A stretch of 64,000 nt of DNA, from assembly GCA_038380435.1 (NCBI GenBank), contig JAWZYU010000034.1, positions 38,564,901 through 38,628,900 of the forward strand. Direction: 5' to 3'. Position numbers and translations under genes: made by a program. The DNA is from Ryuthela nishihirai (taxonomy: Eukaryota; Arthropoda; Arachnida; Araneae; Heptathelidae). Within the stretch, counting starts at the first letter, position 1; each line of letters begins with the position of its first letter. This document shows, in pieces, positions 21,842 to 30,750 of the stretch. The notes below the pieces were generated by a model that worked only from the letters and a program-made list of their open reading frames with translations, ran no database searches and had not been told where the DNA came from.

Positions 21842-22744
21842 TTAGTTCGTACATACCAGTTCACCGTGCACCTCTTTTAGTACTGTTGCAAAGTTCAATT
21901 TAGACATAAATGTAATATTAGCAGGACGATTTAGTTCAATACATGATTCTTCCACAAAACGTTCGGCAATATCGGTTAAATTAACGTTTCTTACCACTTC
22001 TGTGAAATAATCGTAAGCTGATTCAGCGTTTATGGTGAGGCACGAATGGCGAAGTTGACTCGGATGATCCACTTCACACCCGAAACAGTTCTTACGTAGC
22101 AGCGTAAACAGTTCTTTTCGGAGAACTGTTTTCAAAGTCCGCTTTAAACAGTCCATAAGCTTTACGAAATCACTGTTGTCTTGTTCAAGGGGTCGATCGT
22201 TAGATGGTGGGCTTCGAGGAAGATTTGCCGCTAATTCTACCTTCCGCATTGCATTCCAAAATTTACCGTTTTCAAACTTCAGAGCCATCAAACTGTAGGT
22301 GATTGGATCGCATAAATCTGTCAACTGCTGCCACTGTTCGACGCTGAGTCGAACCGATGACGAAAATATAAGTCCTCCGTCACGGGGGATGCTTTTTTTA
22401 ACGACCACGCCGTGTCCACCTTTGAGCACGACGAGGCAAACCATAGCGTCCAGTTCATACTCGCCGTATTCGACATCTTCGAACGCTTCGACGATTGTAG
22501 ACGCATACGAAACCAGTTCATGCCACTGCTCTTCAGACAGCATCACACCGTCCTTTGTAGGATATAGTTTTAACGAGTCATCACTCTGGAACGCACGTAT
22601 GTGCACTTTAGGATATGACCGATATTCACAAACGCTCGCAAACAAATCCGATCCGAGTTGAAACATAAGTCTATCATCATCTCTAACAGCAAGTCGCTTC
22701 GCAGGAAGATCACCATCGGTCAGGGGACGTTTAGCACAAGCCAT
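21842..22744 (-). CDS. Double PC4/Sub1-like domain protein, left copy
   Basis: 300 residues. The N-terminus has a basic nuclear-localisation-like stretch (KRPLTDGDLPAKR). Residues 27-90 match the single-stranded-DNA-binding domain of the coactivator PC4/Sub1: MFQLG start, SVCEY, a VHIR strand, then a Gly-containing turn and LSEEQWHEL. Residues 100-155 are a second, more divergent copy ending RLSVEQWQQL. Residues 195-215 are a Lys/Leu-rich helix, and C220, C223, H227, H233 and C235 form a possible zinc site. PC4 proteins bind melted DNA and basal factors at Pol II promoters, so the likely role is transcription or replication of the element (inference). Start chosen by the ATG after a TATA and CCAAT promoter. 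Compared with the right copy only residue 190 differs (Asn here). Confidence 0.8.
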   Translation of the reverse strand: MACAKRPLTDGDLPAKRLAVRDDDRLMFQLGSDLFASVCEYRSYPKVHIRAFQSDDSLKLYPTKDGVMLSEEQWHELVSYASTIVEAFEDVEYGEYELDAMVCLVVLKGGHGVVVKKSIPRDGGLIFSSSVRLSVEQWQQLTDLCDPITYSLMALKFENGKFWNAMRKVELAANLPRSPPSNDRPLEQDNSDFVKLMDCLKRTLKTVLRKELFTLLRKNCFGCEVDHPSQLRHSCLTINAESAYDYFTEVVRNVNLTDIAERFVEESCIELNRPANITFMSKLNFATVLKEVHGELVCTN

Positions 22745-22794
22745 AGCAAGTCGATACTGGAAAAAATAATGCCTTACTGCCCGTCGAAGGGTAA

Positions 22795-22843
22795 TACTTA
22801 TACCTTAAACCTGTGACGTGTCCCTGTAACTCCATCCCATTGG
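22795..22843 (-). promoter_or_regulatory. Promoter of the left PC4-like gene
   Basis: Minus-strand TATAAGTA (22,795-22,802) lies about 50 bp upstream of the ATG, with CCAAT further upstream at about 22,839-22,843. The mirror copy in the right arm has the same spacing. Confidence 0.55.
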
Positions 22844-23085
22844 TCGAGATCCGGTAGATTTGTCATCTCTTAGTAAACATAATGACGTCTACAAATATTT
22901 ACGAGCTTGTATAGACGTGCTTTCGAAATATGCATGTGGTGCTCCTTTAAAAAGGAAATCGTGGGAGCTTTTGATCACAAAAACCTTTCAGAACACCTCT
23001 GAAATTACAAACAGATAAGGGGGGGGGGGGGGGTTGAATTCACTAACAGAGGATTTCAAAAGCATCTTAAAAACACACTCATAAT

Positions 23086-23148
23086 GAAACCAAAGCTAGC
23101 ATCGTAGAACGATTCAACCGTACGTTAAAAACAAAAACGTGGTGATAT
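23086..23148. repeat. Inner member of the inverted pair, left arm
   Basis: GAAACCAAAGCTAGCATCG to GTGGTGATAT, complementary to 21,579-21,642. An outer poly-G run lies at about 23,020-23,033. Confidence 0.75.
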
Positions 23149-23159
23149 AAAGAGGGGTG

Positions 23160-23300
23160 TTTTAATAAGGGGAGTGGCCTGCCACGTAATGATTATGTAA
23201 TGGGGAGTGGCCTGCCACGTAATGATTAAACGTGATGATAACACGTAACGATATAAGGGGAGTGGCCTGCCACGTAATGATTATGTAATGATTACGTGGC
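23160..23300. repeat. Centre of the palindrome, repeats resembling the element ends
   Basis: Three plus-strand copies of a GGGGAGTGGCCTGCCACGTA motif (from about 23,169, 23,204 and 23,259) meet one inverted copy at 23,291. The block ATTACGT..CAGGCCAC..CCCCTT..ATTA is also present about 130 bp inside the true ends (ATTACGTAACAGGCCACGCC). The centre therefore looks like two degenerate subterminal regions joined head to head. The AGTAGTATTGTGCC terminus itself is absent. Confidence 0.7.
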
Positions 23301-23332
23301 AGGCCACTCCCCTTATTAAAACACCCCTCTTT

Positions 23333-23396
23333 ATATCACCACGTTTTTGTTTTTAACGTACGGTTGAATCGTTCTACGATGCTAGCTTTGGTTTCA
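23333..23396. repeat. Inner member of the inverted pair, right arm
   Basis: 63 bp complementary to 24,841-24,903. Mirror of 23,086-23,148. A poly-C run follows at about 23,449-23,463. Confidence 0.75.
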
Positions 23397-23638
23397 TTAT
23401 GAGTGTGTTTTTAAGATACTTTTGAAATCCTCTGTTAGTGAATTCAACGCCCCCCCCCCCCCCTTATCTGTTTGTAATTTCAGAGGTGTTCTGAAAGGTT
23501 TTTGTGATCAAAAGCTCCCACGATTTCCGTTTTAAAGGAGCACCACAGGCATATTTCGAAAGCACGTCTATACAAGCTCGTAAATATTTGTAGACGTCAT
23601 TATGTTTACTAAGAGATGACAAATCTACCGGATCTCGA

Positions 23639-23706
23639 CCAATGGGATGGAGTTACAGGGACACGTCACAGGTTTAAGGTATAAGTATTACCCTTCGACG
23701 GGCAGT
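23639..23706 (+). promoter_or_regulatory. Promoter of the right PC4-like gene
   Basis: CCAAT at 23,639-23,643, TATAAGTA at 23,680-23,687 and a GCAGT initiator-like site at about 23,702-23,706, ahead of the ATG at 23,738. Confidence 0.55.
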
Positions 23707-23737
23707 AAGGCATTATTTTTTCCAGTATCGACTTGCT

Positions 23738-24640
23738 ATGGCTTGTGCTAAACGTCCCCTGACCGATGGTGATCTTCCTGCGAAGCGACTTGCTGTTAGA
23801 GATGATGATAGACTTATGTTTCAACTCGGATCGGATTTGTTTGCGAGCGTTTGTGAATATCGGTCATATCCTAAAGTGCACATACGTGCGTTCCAGAGTG
23901 ATGACTCGTTAAAACTATATCCTACAAAGGACGGTGTGATGCTGTCTGAAGAGCAGTGGCATGAACTGGTTTCGTATGCGTCTACAATCGTCGAAGCGTT
24001 CGAAGATGTCGAATACGGCGAGTATGAACTGGACGCTATGGTTTGCCTCGTCGTGCTCAAAGGTGGACACGGCGTGGTCGTTAAAAAAAGCATCCCCCGT
24101 GACGGAGGACTTATATTTTCGTCATCGGTTCGACTCAGCGTCGAACAGTGGCAGCAGTTGACAGATTTATGCGATCCAATCACCTACAGTTTGATGGCTC
24201 TGAAGTTTGAAAACGGTAAATTTTGGAATGCAATGCGGAAGGTAGAATTAGCGGCAAATCTTCCTCGAAGCCCACCATCTAACGATCGACCCCTTGAACA
24301 AGACAGCAGTGATTTCGTAAAGCTTATGGACTGTTTAAAGCGGACTTTGAAAACAGTTCTCCGAAAAGAACTGTTTACGCTGCTACGTAAGAACTGTTTC
24401 GGGTGTGAAGTGGATCATCCGAGTCAACTTCGCCATTCGTGCCTCACCATAAACGCTGAATCAGCTTACGATTATTTCACAGAAGTGGTAAGAAACGTTA
24501 ATTTAACCGATATTGCCGAACGTTTTGTGGAAGAATCATGTATTGAACTAAATCGTCCTGCTAATATTACATTTATGTCTAAATTGAACTTTGCAACAGT
24601 ACTAAAAGAGGTGCACGGTGAACTGGTATGTACGAACTAA
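23738..24640 (+). CDS. Double PC4/Sub1-like domain protein, right copy
   Basis: 300 residues with the same architecture as the left copy: basic N-terminus, PC4-like domain 27-90, second PC4-like domain 100-155, Lys/Leu-rich helix and C220-X2-C-X3-H-X5-H-X-C motif. It has Ser at residue 190 where the left copy has Asn. The two genes diverge from the palindrome centre with starts 993 bp apart. I saw no other coding difference, and overlapping frames also read identically. Both copies are therefore intact and nearly identical in DNA, unlike the more diverged flanks. Two PC4 domains in one chain is unusual for cellular PC4, which is a single-domain protein that dimerises. Confidence 0.8.
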   Translation: MACAKRPLTDGDLPAKRLAVRDDDRLMFQLGSDLFASVCEYRSYPKVHIRAFQSDDSLKLYPTKDGVMLSEEQWHELVSYASTIVEAFEDVEYGEYELDAMVCLVVLKGGHGVVVKKSIPRDGGLIFSSSVRLSVEQWQQLTDLCDPITYSLMALKFENGKFWNAMRKVELAANLPRSPPSNDRPLEQDSSDFVKLMDCLKRTLKTVLRKELFTLLRKNCFGCEVDHPSQLRHSCLTINAESAYDYFTEVVRNVNLTDIAERFVEESCIELNRPANITFMSKLNFATVLKEVHGELVCTN

Positions 24641-24662
24641 ATATTAATGTGACCTTAATGTA

Positions 24663-24668
24663 AATAAA
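24663..24668 (+). terminator. Poly(A) signal of the right PC4-like gene
   Basis: AATAAA 22 bp after the stop codon. Confidence 0.6.
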
Positions 24669-24840
24669 TATGAATGTCTCTGATATTTTTGTCAATGTGA
24701 TTTCTTTTGTATAGTTAACGGGGATTTTAAGGTCAGCCTTAGAAGTGTTAATATTGTTCTCTGTATCAAGACCTCGCACAGCTAGCAAGCTATGTTGGGT
24801 CGAATGTTTTATATCGGGTGAGTGTAAAAGAAAGGGATGG

Positions 24841-24903
24841 GAAACCAAAGCTAGCATCGTAGAACGATTCAACCGTACGTTAAAAACAAAAATGTGGTGA
24901 TAT
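24841..24903. repeat. Outer member of the inverted pair, right arm
   Basis: GAAACCAAAGCTAGCATCG to GTGGTGATAT, complementary to 23,333-23,396. Confidence 0.75.
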
Positions 24904-27900
24904 TTCACAGATGTGTTCCATGGATAGTGATCGTTGTCTCTATGGATTTAAAGTATAGAGTGTGTATCTCTTTGTATGTAATCGCTTATAACGAGACAAT
25001 ATTTCCTTTAAGAGTTGGAATATTATTATGAACTAAAATAGTGATGATATATACACTATCTGATCGTTAAAATCAAACTTTAGCAGGTTAATATATCGTT
25101 CTCTAGCTAGTCGGTAATTAGTGTGTCTTTGCTTTTAAAATAAACACGACTTCACGTAGCTAATTGTCGTAACAATTACCTCTCATACGATCCGTAGAAA
25201 GGGTCGCTGATGACAGGTAAACAACGTTCATGTCTTACTATGGATCAAATATCCGAACACTATGGTTGATTACATATTTCTGAAAAATATCTGCCAACGA
25301 TTACAACCTTCGTCCCTCAGAATCGTGAAGTAATTAGTACTAGCTTGCAAAGGGGTAATGTTCCACAGACAGTGTTCTTTCAGATTGCCAAACAAGATAA
25401 TATCAAAAACGTGTGCTAACCCGAACCACTTGTTCTAAGACTTCCACACTAGTGTAGAAATAGGAGGAAAAAATAACTTAACAGACATCTCCGTGTTAGA
25501 TTGTAGTGAAACATCCTATCTTTGTCGAACAGCTTGTGTCTGCAGCTAGCCACCTTCACATGCACTTATTCAAACGTGCTGAAAAGAGATAGTACGCTGG
25601 AATAACTGGCGACAGAGCTAGATCTCGATTCTGGGGAGTGACGTTTCACGGAAATACTATAAACAGTGAGTTTTCAGATTTTAAATTTCCAAACTTCGGT
25701 GGTTCTTTACTATATGCAAAGTATTTTTGTGATATTCATCCGTGTGTACGCAATGGACCGTGATTTACTAGCGTGGGGGAGGGGGGTTAATATTTTATGA
25801 TTTTTCCTGTATTACTCCTTCCGCTACGGTGTGACTTTTATCGGTCGCTCCTTATATGACACTTGTTAATAGTCGTTTTTTTTCTATCTTACAGTATTTG
25901 CGCTGTAATGTGTTGTTTTTACAACCATCCCACTGCATTTTTATACTTTCTCTCTCGTCACAGTTATTCTGCCTTCAAAAGAATTGTAAAAATATTCACC
26001 TATCCCGTTGTGCGAATTTACAGATATCCCTTTACATTTTCGTTTATGCACGTAATTTAGTTAAACGACCTAGTAACGTACTGTATCGGGGGTTAAAGTA
26101 CTGAATAGGCTATTGTGAGATTTTCGTCGTAAGCAGATATACGGAATCAGATCCGATGATGCTTGCAATTTATCTGCTTTGATCGTATGGTTTATTAGAA
26201 AGGGAAGATGTATTAGTGTTTGAACTTTATGCAGCTTTCTCTCACAAAATAATTAATGAGCGTTTTACGAATCTGTGTCGTGAAGCTGACTCAATTTTTC
26301 ATTCTAAATGCTTACTCAGCCTATGGACAGGTAGTTTGTCGATGTAATGACAAGTCTGATGTGTAGATAGACACTTTGATTAGCGAATGTCAGAAAAAGT
26401 CGTTGAAGGTGTAAAACATCCCTTGTGATCCTGACAGCATCGACCGGGGAATGAACTCAGAAGATTGTGGGATCGGAACTTTATAGAGGTCTATTCATAT
26501 TTGATAATTTCTCGAGGCTTATGATAGTATAGTGAGCGAGGATCCCAGTCTATATTACTGTTGTCAAGCTTTGTACATTACGTTTAACACAAGTCCGTTC
26601 ACGGTTTTCTAGTGCACGGTCGTATCGTTTAGTGCGGGTCGTCCTTGGCGTCGAAGTCGCTCGCGTTCCGCAGAAAACTGCGCATTATCGCGGTTGGAAA
26701 AAATAAAAAGGTTGAAACTCAACCCCAGAATGTCATATGAAAATTTGAAGTGAGCTTGTATAAGGATACTAATACTACCACCTAACAAAGGACACCGGGG
26801 ACGGATTTGTTCCCTTTTCTAATGCACGAGGTCAAATCCTATTCTTCCTGAATCGAACCATACTCCTTTAAGCAGGAACTAAAGTTGTTTTTTTTTTTAC
26901 GGAAACGTATGAATTCTACTTTTAACATTCTGGCGCACAGTCTTTACTCTGTAAAAGCATGTAACTGGGACTGCATCGAGTAGCGTTAGTTCCTTCGTAC
27001 AAAAAAAAAAATATTTTTTCACCCGGTTTCACCAGCGTGATGAGACATACGCAAACGACGGAGGAAACGATTTTTTTAAAAACTGTTTTACCTGATTTTT
27101 CTTCGAACAGTGTTACTCTCCCGTACAGCGGATTACAACAGTAATAAGCATTTTTAAAACGTGACGTAATAAAACAGTTAGTCATACTTTTGCAATCACA
27201 ATGTTTTTTGAAGTGACTTAGTAAAGGAAATTGGGAACACGGATCAAGGCTGTGAGTGGGTTTTCACGATGTACGGAAGCAGTACAGGTCCAAGATTCAT
27301 TCGTCAATAAAAACCTTGTGATTCCCCGTTTGGAATAATTTCGTAGGGTTCAACCGTCCGTCAGCGAGAGGTTGTCCGTGGTGAGGATCCGAACACGAAG
27401 TCTTTTAAGTCGAACCTATTACCCCATCAATATTTTTCATCACGACGAATAAAATCAGATTTTATTAATTTTTCGCCCGATAGCATTTTTTTTTTATTTT
27501 CTGCGGGGGCTGTTACTGCAGGGGTAGGGTTTCTTCTAGTAAAAAATGCAACAACCAGTAATCGCTAGGGATAAAAGAAATAAGTGTTGGTTTTAAAATG
27601 GTTATAAAAATACGAAATACGTATATGAAAAGACTGCCGGTGTAAGATCTAAATTTTAAAAGTGGAGAGGGAGCCTACCCGCAATAACTATGCTATAAGA
27701 GTTGTTAATCCTAACACACTGTGTAAAATTATACTGAAGGTTAAACATCCCTTTAAAATTTACTCTGTTAACGGGGGGGGGGGGTGATAGAGAAGAAAAA
27801 TGTATAGATAGAGAAGAGTTGTGAACAGAAATTGTACGATCGATAATCCTTTCTACACAAATGAAGTGGTTCTGAAAAGAACCTTTTGTTGTTGTTGTTT

Positions 27901-27904
27901 TTAA
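24904..27904. other. Right arm, 3 kb without a convincing gene
   Basis: Mirror of 18,583-21,573. The MITE-end fragment is at about 25,245-25,302. Scattered point differences and homopolymer indels from the left arm break every open frame seen there. Confidence 0.5.
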
Positions 27905-28231
27905 TTATCCTACAACCTCCACAATGCCAGCAATCTCTATCGAGGTCATGGCATCCTCGACCACCGATAGGTAGTCCATCCTTTTGACGTGGTTTAACGC
28001 TTCTACTTCCGCAAAACACACACGGCATAGAAACTCATGGGCAATGTCGTACGTTTCTATGACCGCCTCACCTTGCATCGTACTGAGCATATGCAGGATT
28101 TTGTCGGTTATAACATTCATTAATGTCTGCAAGCATTCCTCGTAGGTTATATCTTTCTGATATGAAGGAATACCTACAGACGCCAATATGCATCGTGCAG
28201 TCACATAAAACGATTGACGCGTTCTCGACAT
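27905..28231 (-). CDS. TAF9-like histone-fold protein, right copy
   Basis: 108 residues, identical in sequence to the left copy, with the same ATG choice. The histone-fold alignment covers residues 9-68 (ARCIL, GI..Y, LQTLMNVITDKIL, TYDIAHEFL). It is transcribed inward from the right end, so both TAF9-like genes point toward the centre and both PC4-like genes point outward. Confidence 0.6.
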   Translation of the reverse strand: MSRTRQSFYVTARCILASVGIPSYQKDITYEECLQTLMNVITDKILHMLSTMQGEAVIETYDIAHEFLCRVCFAEVEALNHVKRMDYLSVVEDAMTSIEIAGIVEVVG

Positions 28232-28314
28232 TCTACCAGAGACTTCAAAACTATGACAGCTCGAGAGACCGACAGAACACTGAGCAGAATGTTCATGTCT
28301 TAACAAGTCCCCTG

Positions 28315-28394
28315 TATATATAAACAGTGCTCAGCCTTCTGATACGTGTCACTCGCTGGTCACTCCACGTTACTTTCCCCTTGCTGTGACGTCA
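28315..28394 (-). promoter_or_regulatory. Promoter of the right TAF9-like gene
   Basis: Mirror of the left promoter: TATA element at 28,315-28,324 and TGACGTCA near 28,387-28,394. Confidence 0.5.
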
Positions 28395-29488
28395 CCTACC
28401 CTTACAGAACAACAACGTATGAGTAATCACACTGAGCGCTGGACACTCAAACTCCCGGGGCGATTGCATCATCGTGTCACGAGATGTTTCGAAGCTTGCT
28501 ACCTGACCGGTAAGTGAGTGACACGTATGTGCATGACTCCACGAATGCAGGAACAGAGGCTTTTCCATTGCAGGTTGATTCTTGTTCAAGAATAGAGTAA
28601 AGCTGGGGTAGTGCGTTCGACTCTCGTTGGCCGGAGTGTTTTTTTTTTCGATAAAACGCATATACAGAAAACTGATTCAACCGTACGGTGGTTTTTTTAA
28701 TAAAGGTAAGGGAATTTTGATGAGTGTTTAATTACTAAGGAGTTTAATAGCAGGGAATTTTAATTATAAAGGAATCGTTTAGTCGTCCTGGCTAAATGAA
28801 TAGCAAAGAGTTTTAATTACTAAGGAATAAATACAACTCTGCGAGTTGATTTACAATTTGAGATCTGCATTCAAAAGAGTTCAGTGCTAGTGTTGGCTTT
28901 GATGTAAGAAATACATAGAAAAAGCTAGTTATAAAGAATGCTAGGTTAATATCTGAAATGTCTGCCCCACATCTAAGCCACAGCAAGTACACGGTATAGT
29001 CCGGGAACCCAAGACAGTCGGACGGAATCCACAGAGCGAGGGACGATTTTTTTTTTTTCCCCCGGTGAAACACATCTACAGAAAACTAATTTTTATTTCG
29101 ACCGTGGAGTGATTTTAATAAAGGTGAGGAATATTTTGACGAGTGTTTAATTACTAGGGAGTTGATTAACGGAGTTTGAAAATATTTCCACTGCAGACGT
29201 GTGTTCTAAAAGCAGATTTAACATGTCATCCCTACGAATAATTTAAACCATTATTAATTTCCCCCTATGGTATTTTCTATGGAAACAGTAAGAGTAAAAT
29301 GAATTTCAACTGTAGCATGATTTTTAATAGAGGTAAGGGAATTTTGATGAGTGTTTAATTACTAAGGAATTTTGTATCATCCTTTTCTGTACAATTATTC
29401 TAAGACCAGTCAATCGTTCCATGCAAATTATTCTGAGACTTACATCAGCCGAGTGAAGGAGTGGGGCCTTAAAATGGTCAACCAGAGG
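28395..29488. repeat. Right arm, iterated noncoding segment
   Basis: Mirror of 16,999-18,090, with the same repeated GAGTGTTTAATTACT segments. Confidence 0.5.
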
Positions 29489-29752
29489 GTTTTTCATAAG
29501 GGGGAGGGCTTAAAATATAGGTAGGTCGACCGTGGGGGCCGAAAACGAGAAATTAGACTTAAAATAAAGGGGTTTTTGGGAAATAGTACTTCTCACTGTC
29601 AACATATGGCGCCAGGAGGGTTTTTAATAAGGGGGAGGGCTTAAAATATAGGTACGGCGACCGGGGGGTCCGAAAACGAGAAATTAGAGTGAAAATAAAG
29701 GGTTTTTTGGGAAAATAGTACTTCTCACTGTTAACAGATGGCGCCACTGAGG
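29489..29752. repeat. 131-bp tandem repeat, right arm
   Basis: Mirror of 16,736-16,998. The outer unit keeps AACAGATGGCGCC (near 29,733). The inner unit has changed to AACATATGGCGCC, which would spoil the CTCF-like core. Confidence 0.7.
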
Positions 29753-29953
29753 GTGAAAGGGGGGTTTAATAAAGGGGAGGAATTATTAATTATTAATAAA
29801 GGGGCGTGGCCTGTTACGTAATGAGTATGTAATGATCACGTGTGTTGCGTCATAGGGGAGTGGGCGTGGTCGGTGACGTCATAGGGGTGTGGTCGGTGAC
29901 GTCATAGGGGGGAAAGCACTAGTGGGGGATTCCCCGGGTGGCACAATAGTACT
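29753..29953. repeat. Right terminus
   Basis: Complement of the left terminus with about nine differences in the outer 150 bp, ending GGGTGGCACAATAGTACT. Confidence 0.8.
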
Positions 29954-30036
29954 AAGTCTGACCCAGCTGGGACTCGAACCTGGGATCTACAGCTTACGAG
30001 CCTGGCGCGCTACCGACTGAGCCACCCCGCCCCAAA
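29954..30036 (-). mobile_element. SINE1, head-side part, split by the giant palindrome
   Basis: It begins with the duplicated target AAGTCT, continues GACCCAGCTGGGACTCGAAC through the A box and ends GCCACCCCGCCCC. The SINE target duplication CCTAGTAGG follows at 30,037-30,045. Confidence 0.93.
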
Positions 30037-30045
30037 CCTAGTAGG

Positions 30046-30197
30046 TAATGTGCAGATTATCCAGGTAATTTGCAGATTACCTAGTTAATTTGAGAAATGA
30101 AACAATTTTCCGCACGTTAACGGATCACCCTAGTTAATCTGCACAATACCTAGATAATCTGTAGAATAACTGATTTCTGCACTTTAGCGGTAACAGA
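30046..30197. repeat. Iterated motif region, mirror of 15,660-15,860
   Basis: Repeats of ATTACCTAGTTAATTTG and ACCTAGATAATCTG type units, ending CTTTAGCGGTAAC. Probably the right end of the older element into which the SINE1 inserted. Confidence 0.5.
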
Positions 30198-30750
30198 TAT
30201 ATGTTTGGCGCGGGTTTAACTACTTTCAAATATTTATCTCTTAAGAGTGGTGCGTTTTTGCGAGGTTGTGGGCCAATGACAATGTCTTTGGCCTGGGTTC
30301 TCTCTCTCTCTGAGAGTAATAGCCAGTGACTCAGTGTGTTCGGATTACTGAGAATTCAGATTAACGTGGATTCGGATTATCGAGGTTGCATTGTATTGTA
30401 GTCGAGACATTCATTAATGAGCTCAATTGCGGAAACGTGTATCATGCCATAACACAATAAAGAATCCCCAAAAGTGAAACGAAGAAAAATAACCTATTAT
30501 TGAAAAAAAATTCATGTAAAAAATTTTTTTTTTCATATTAATAAATAAAAATAAATAATATGCTTTCGAAAAAGCAAAAAACAAAAAAAAAATCCAGATT
30601 TTTTTTAAGGAAAATAAAATATTAATTTTTGGTATACCTGGAGTTAAACGTAAATTAATTTTTCGGTCCATTTTTTCCTAAGGAGGGATAAATTTGTCTC
30701 TTCCCAGGACTTCTGAGCCTATCGAGAGCGAGTTGAAAGAATTGAATCTA
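30198..30750. other. AT-rich spacer, no gene seen
   Basis: A short CT dinucleotide run at 30,300-30,311 and long A and T runs at 30,500-30,610. No gene recognised. Confidence 0.4.

Larger units (their letters stand above)
16532..29953. mobile_element. 13.4-kb giant palindrome with Polinton/Maverick-type ends
   Basis: The left end AGTAGTATTGTGCCACCC and the complement of the right end AGTACTATTGTGCCACCC are terminal inverted repeats. The element begins AG, ends CT and has a 6-bp target duplication, the combination known for Polintons/Mavericks (adintovirus-like elements). The inverted repeat runs almost to the centre: arms 16,532-23,190 and 23,291-29,953 with about 100 bp between. Each arm holds the same two genes. 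No DNA polymerase B, integrase, FtsK-like ATPase, protease or capsid gene was found, so it is not autonomous. Arm identity by eye is about 94% in the outer 150 bp, about 98-99% in noncoding middle parts and nearly 100% over the genes. Confidence 0.85.

Noticed and set aside
21574..21903. 109-residue frame conserved in both arms
   Set aside because: It overlaps the 3' end of the PC4-like gene and the 63-bp repeat and has no family resemblance. Its conservation is explained by arm identity.
22299..22661. 120-residue frame antisense to the PC4-like gene (and its mirror at 23,821-24,183)
   Set aside because: Shadow frame. The opposite strand carries the PC4 domains. It stays intact only because the arms are identical there.
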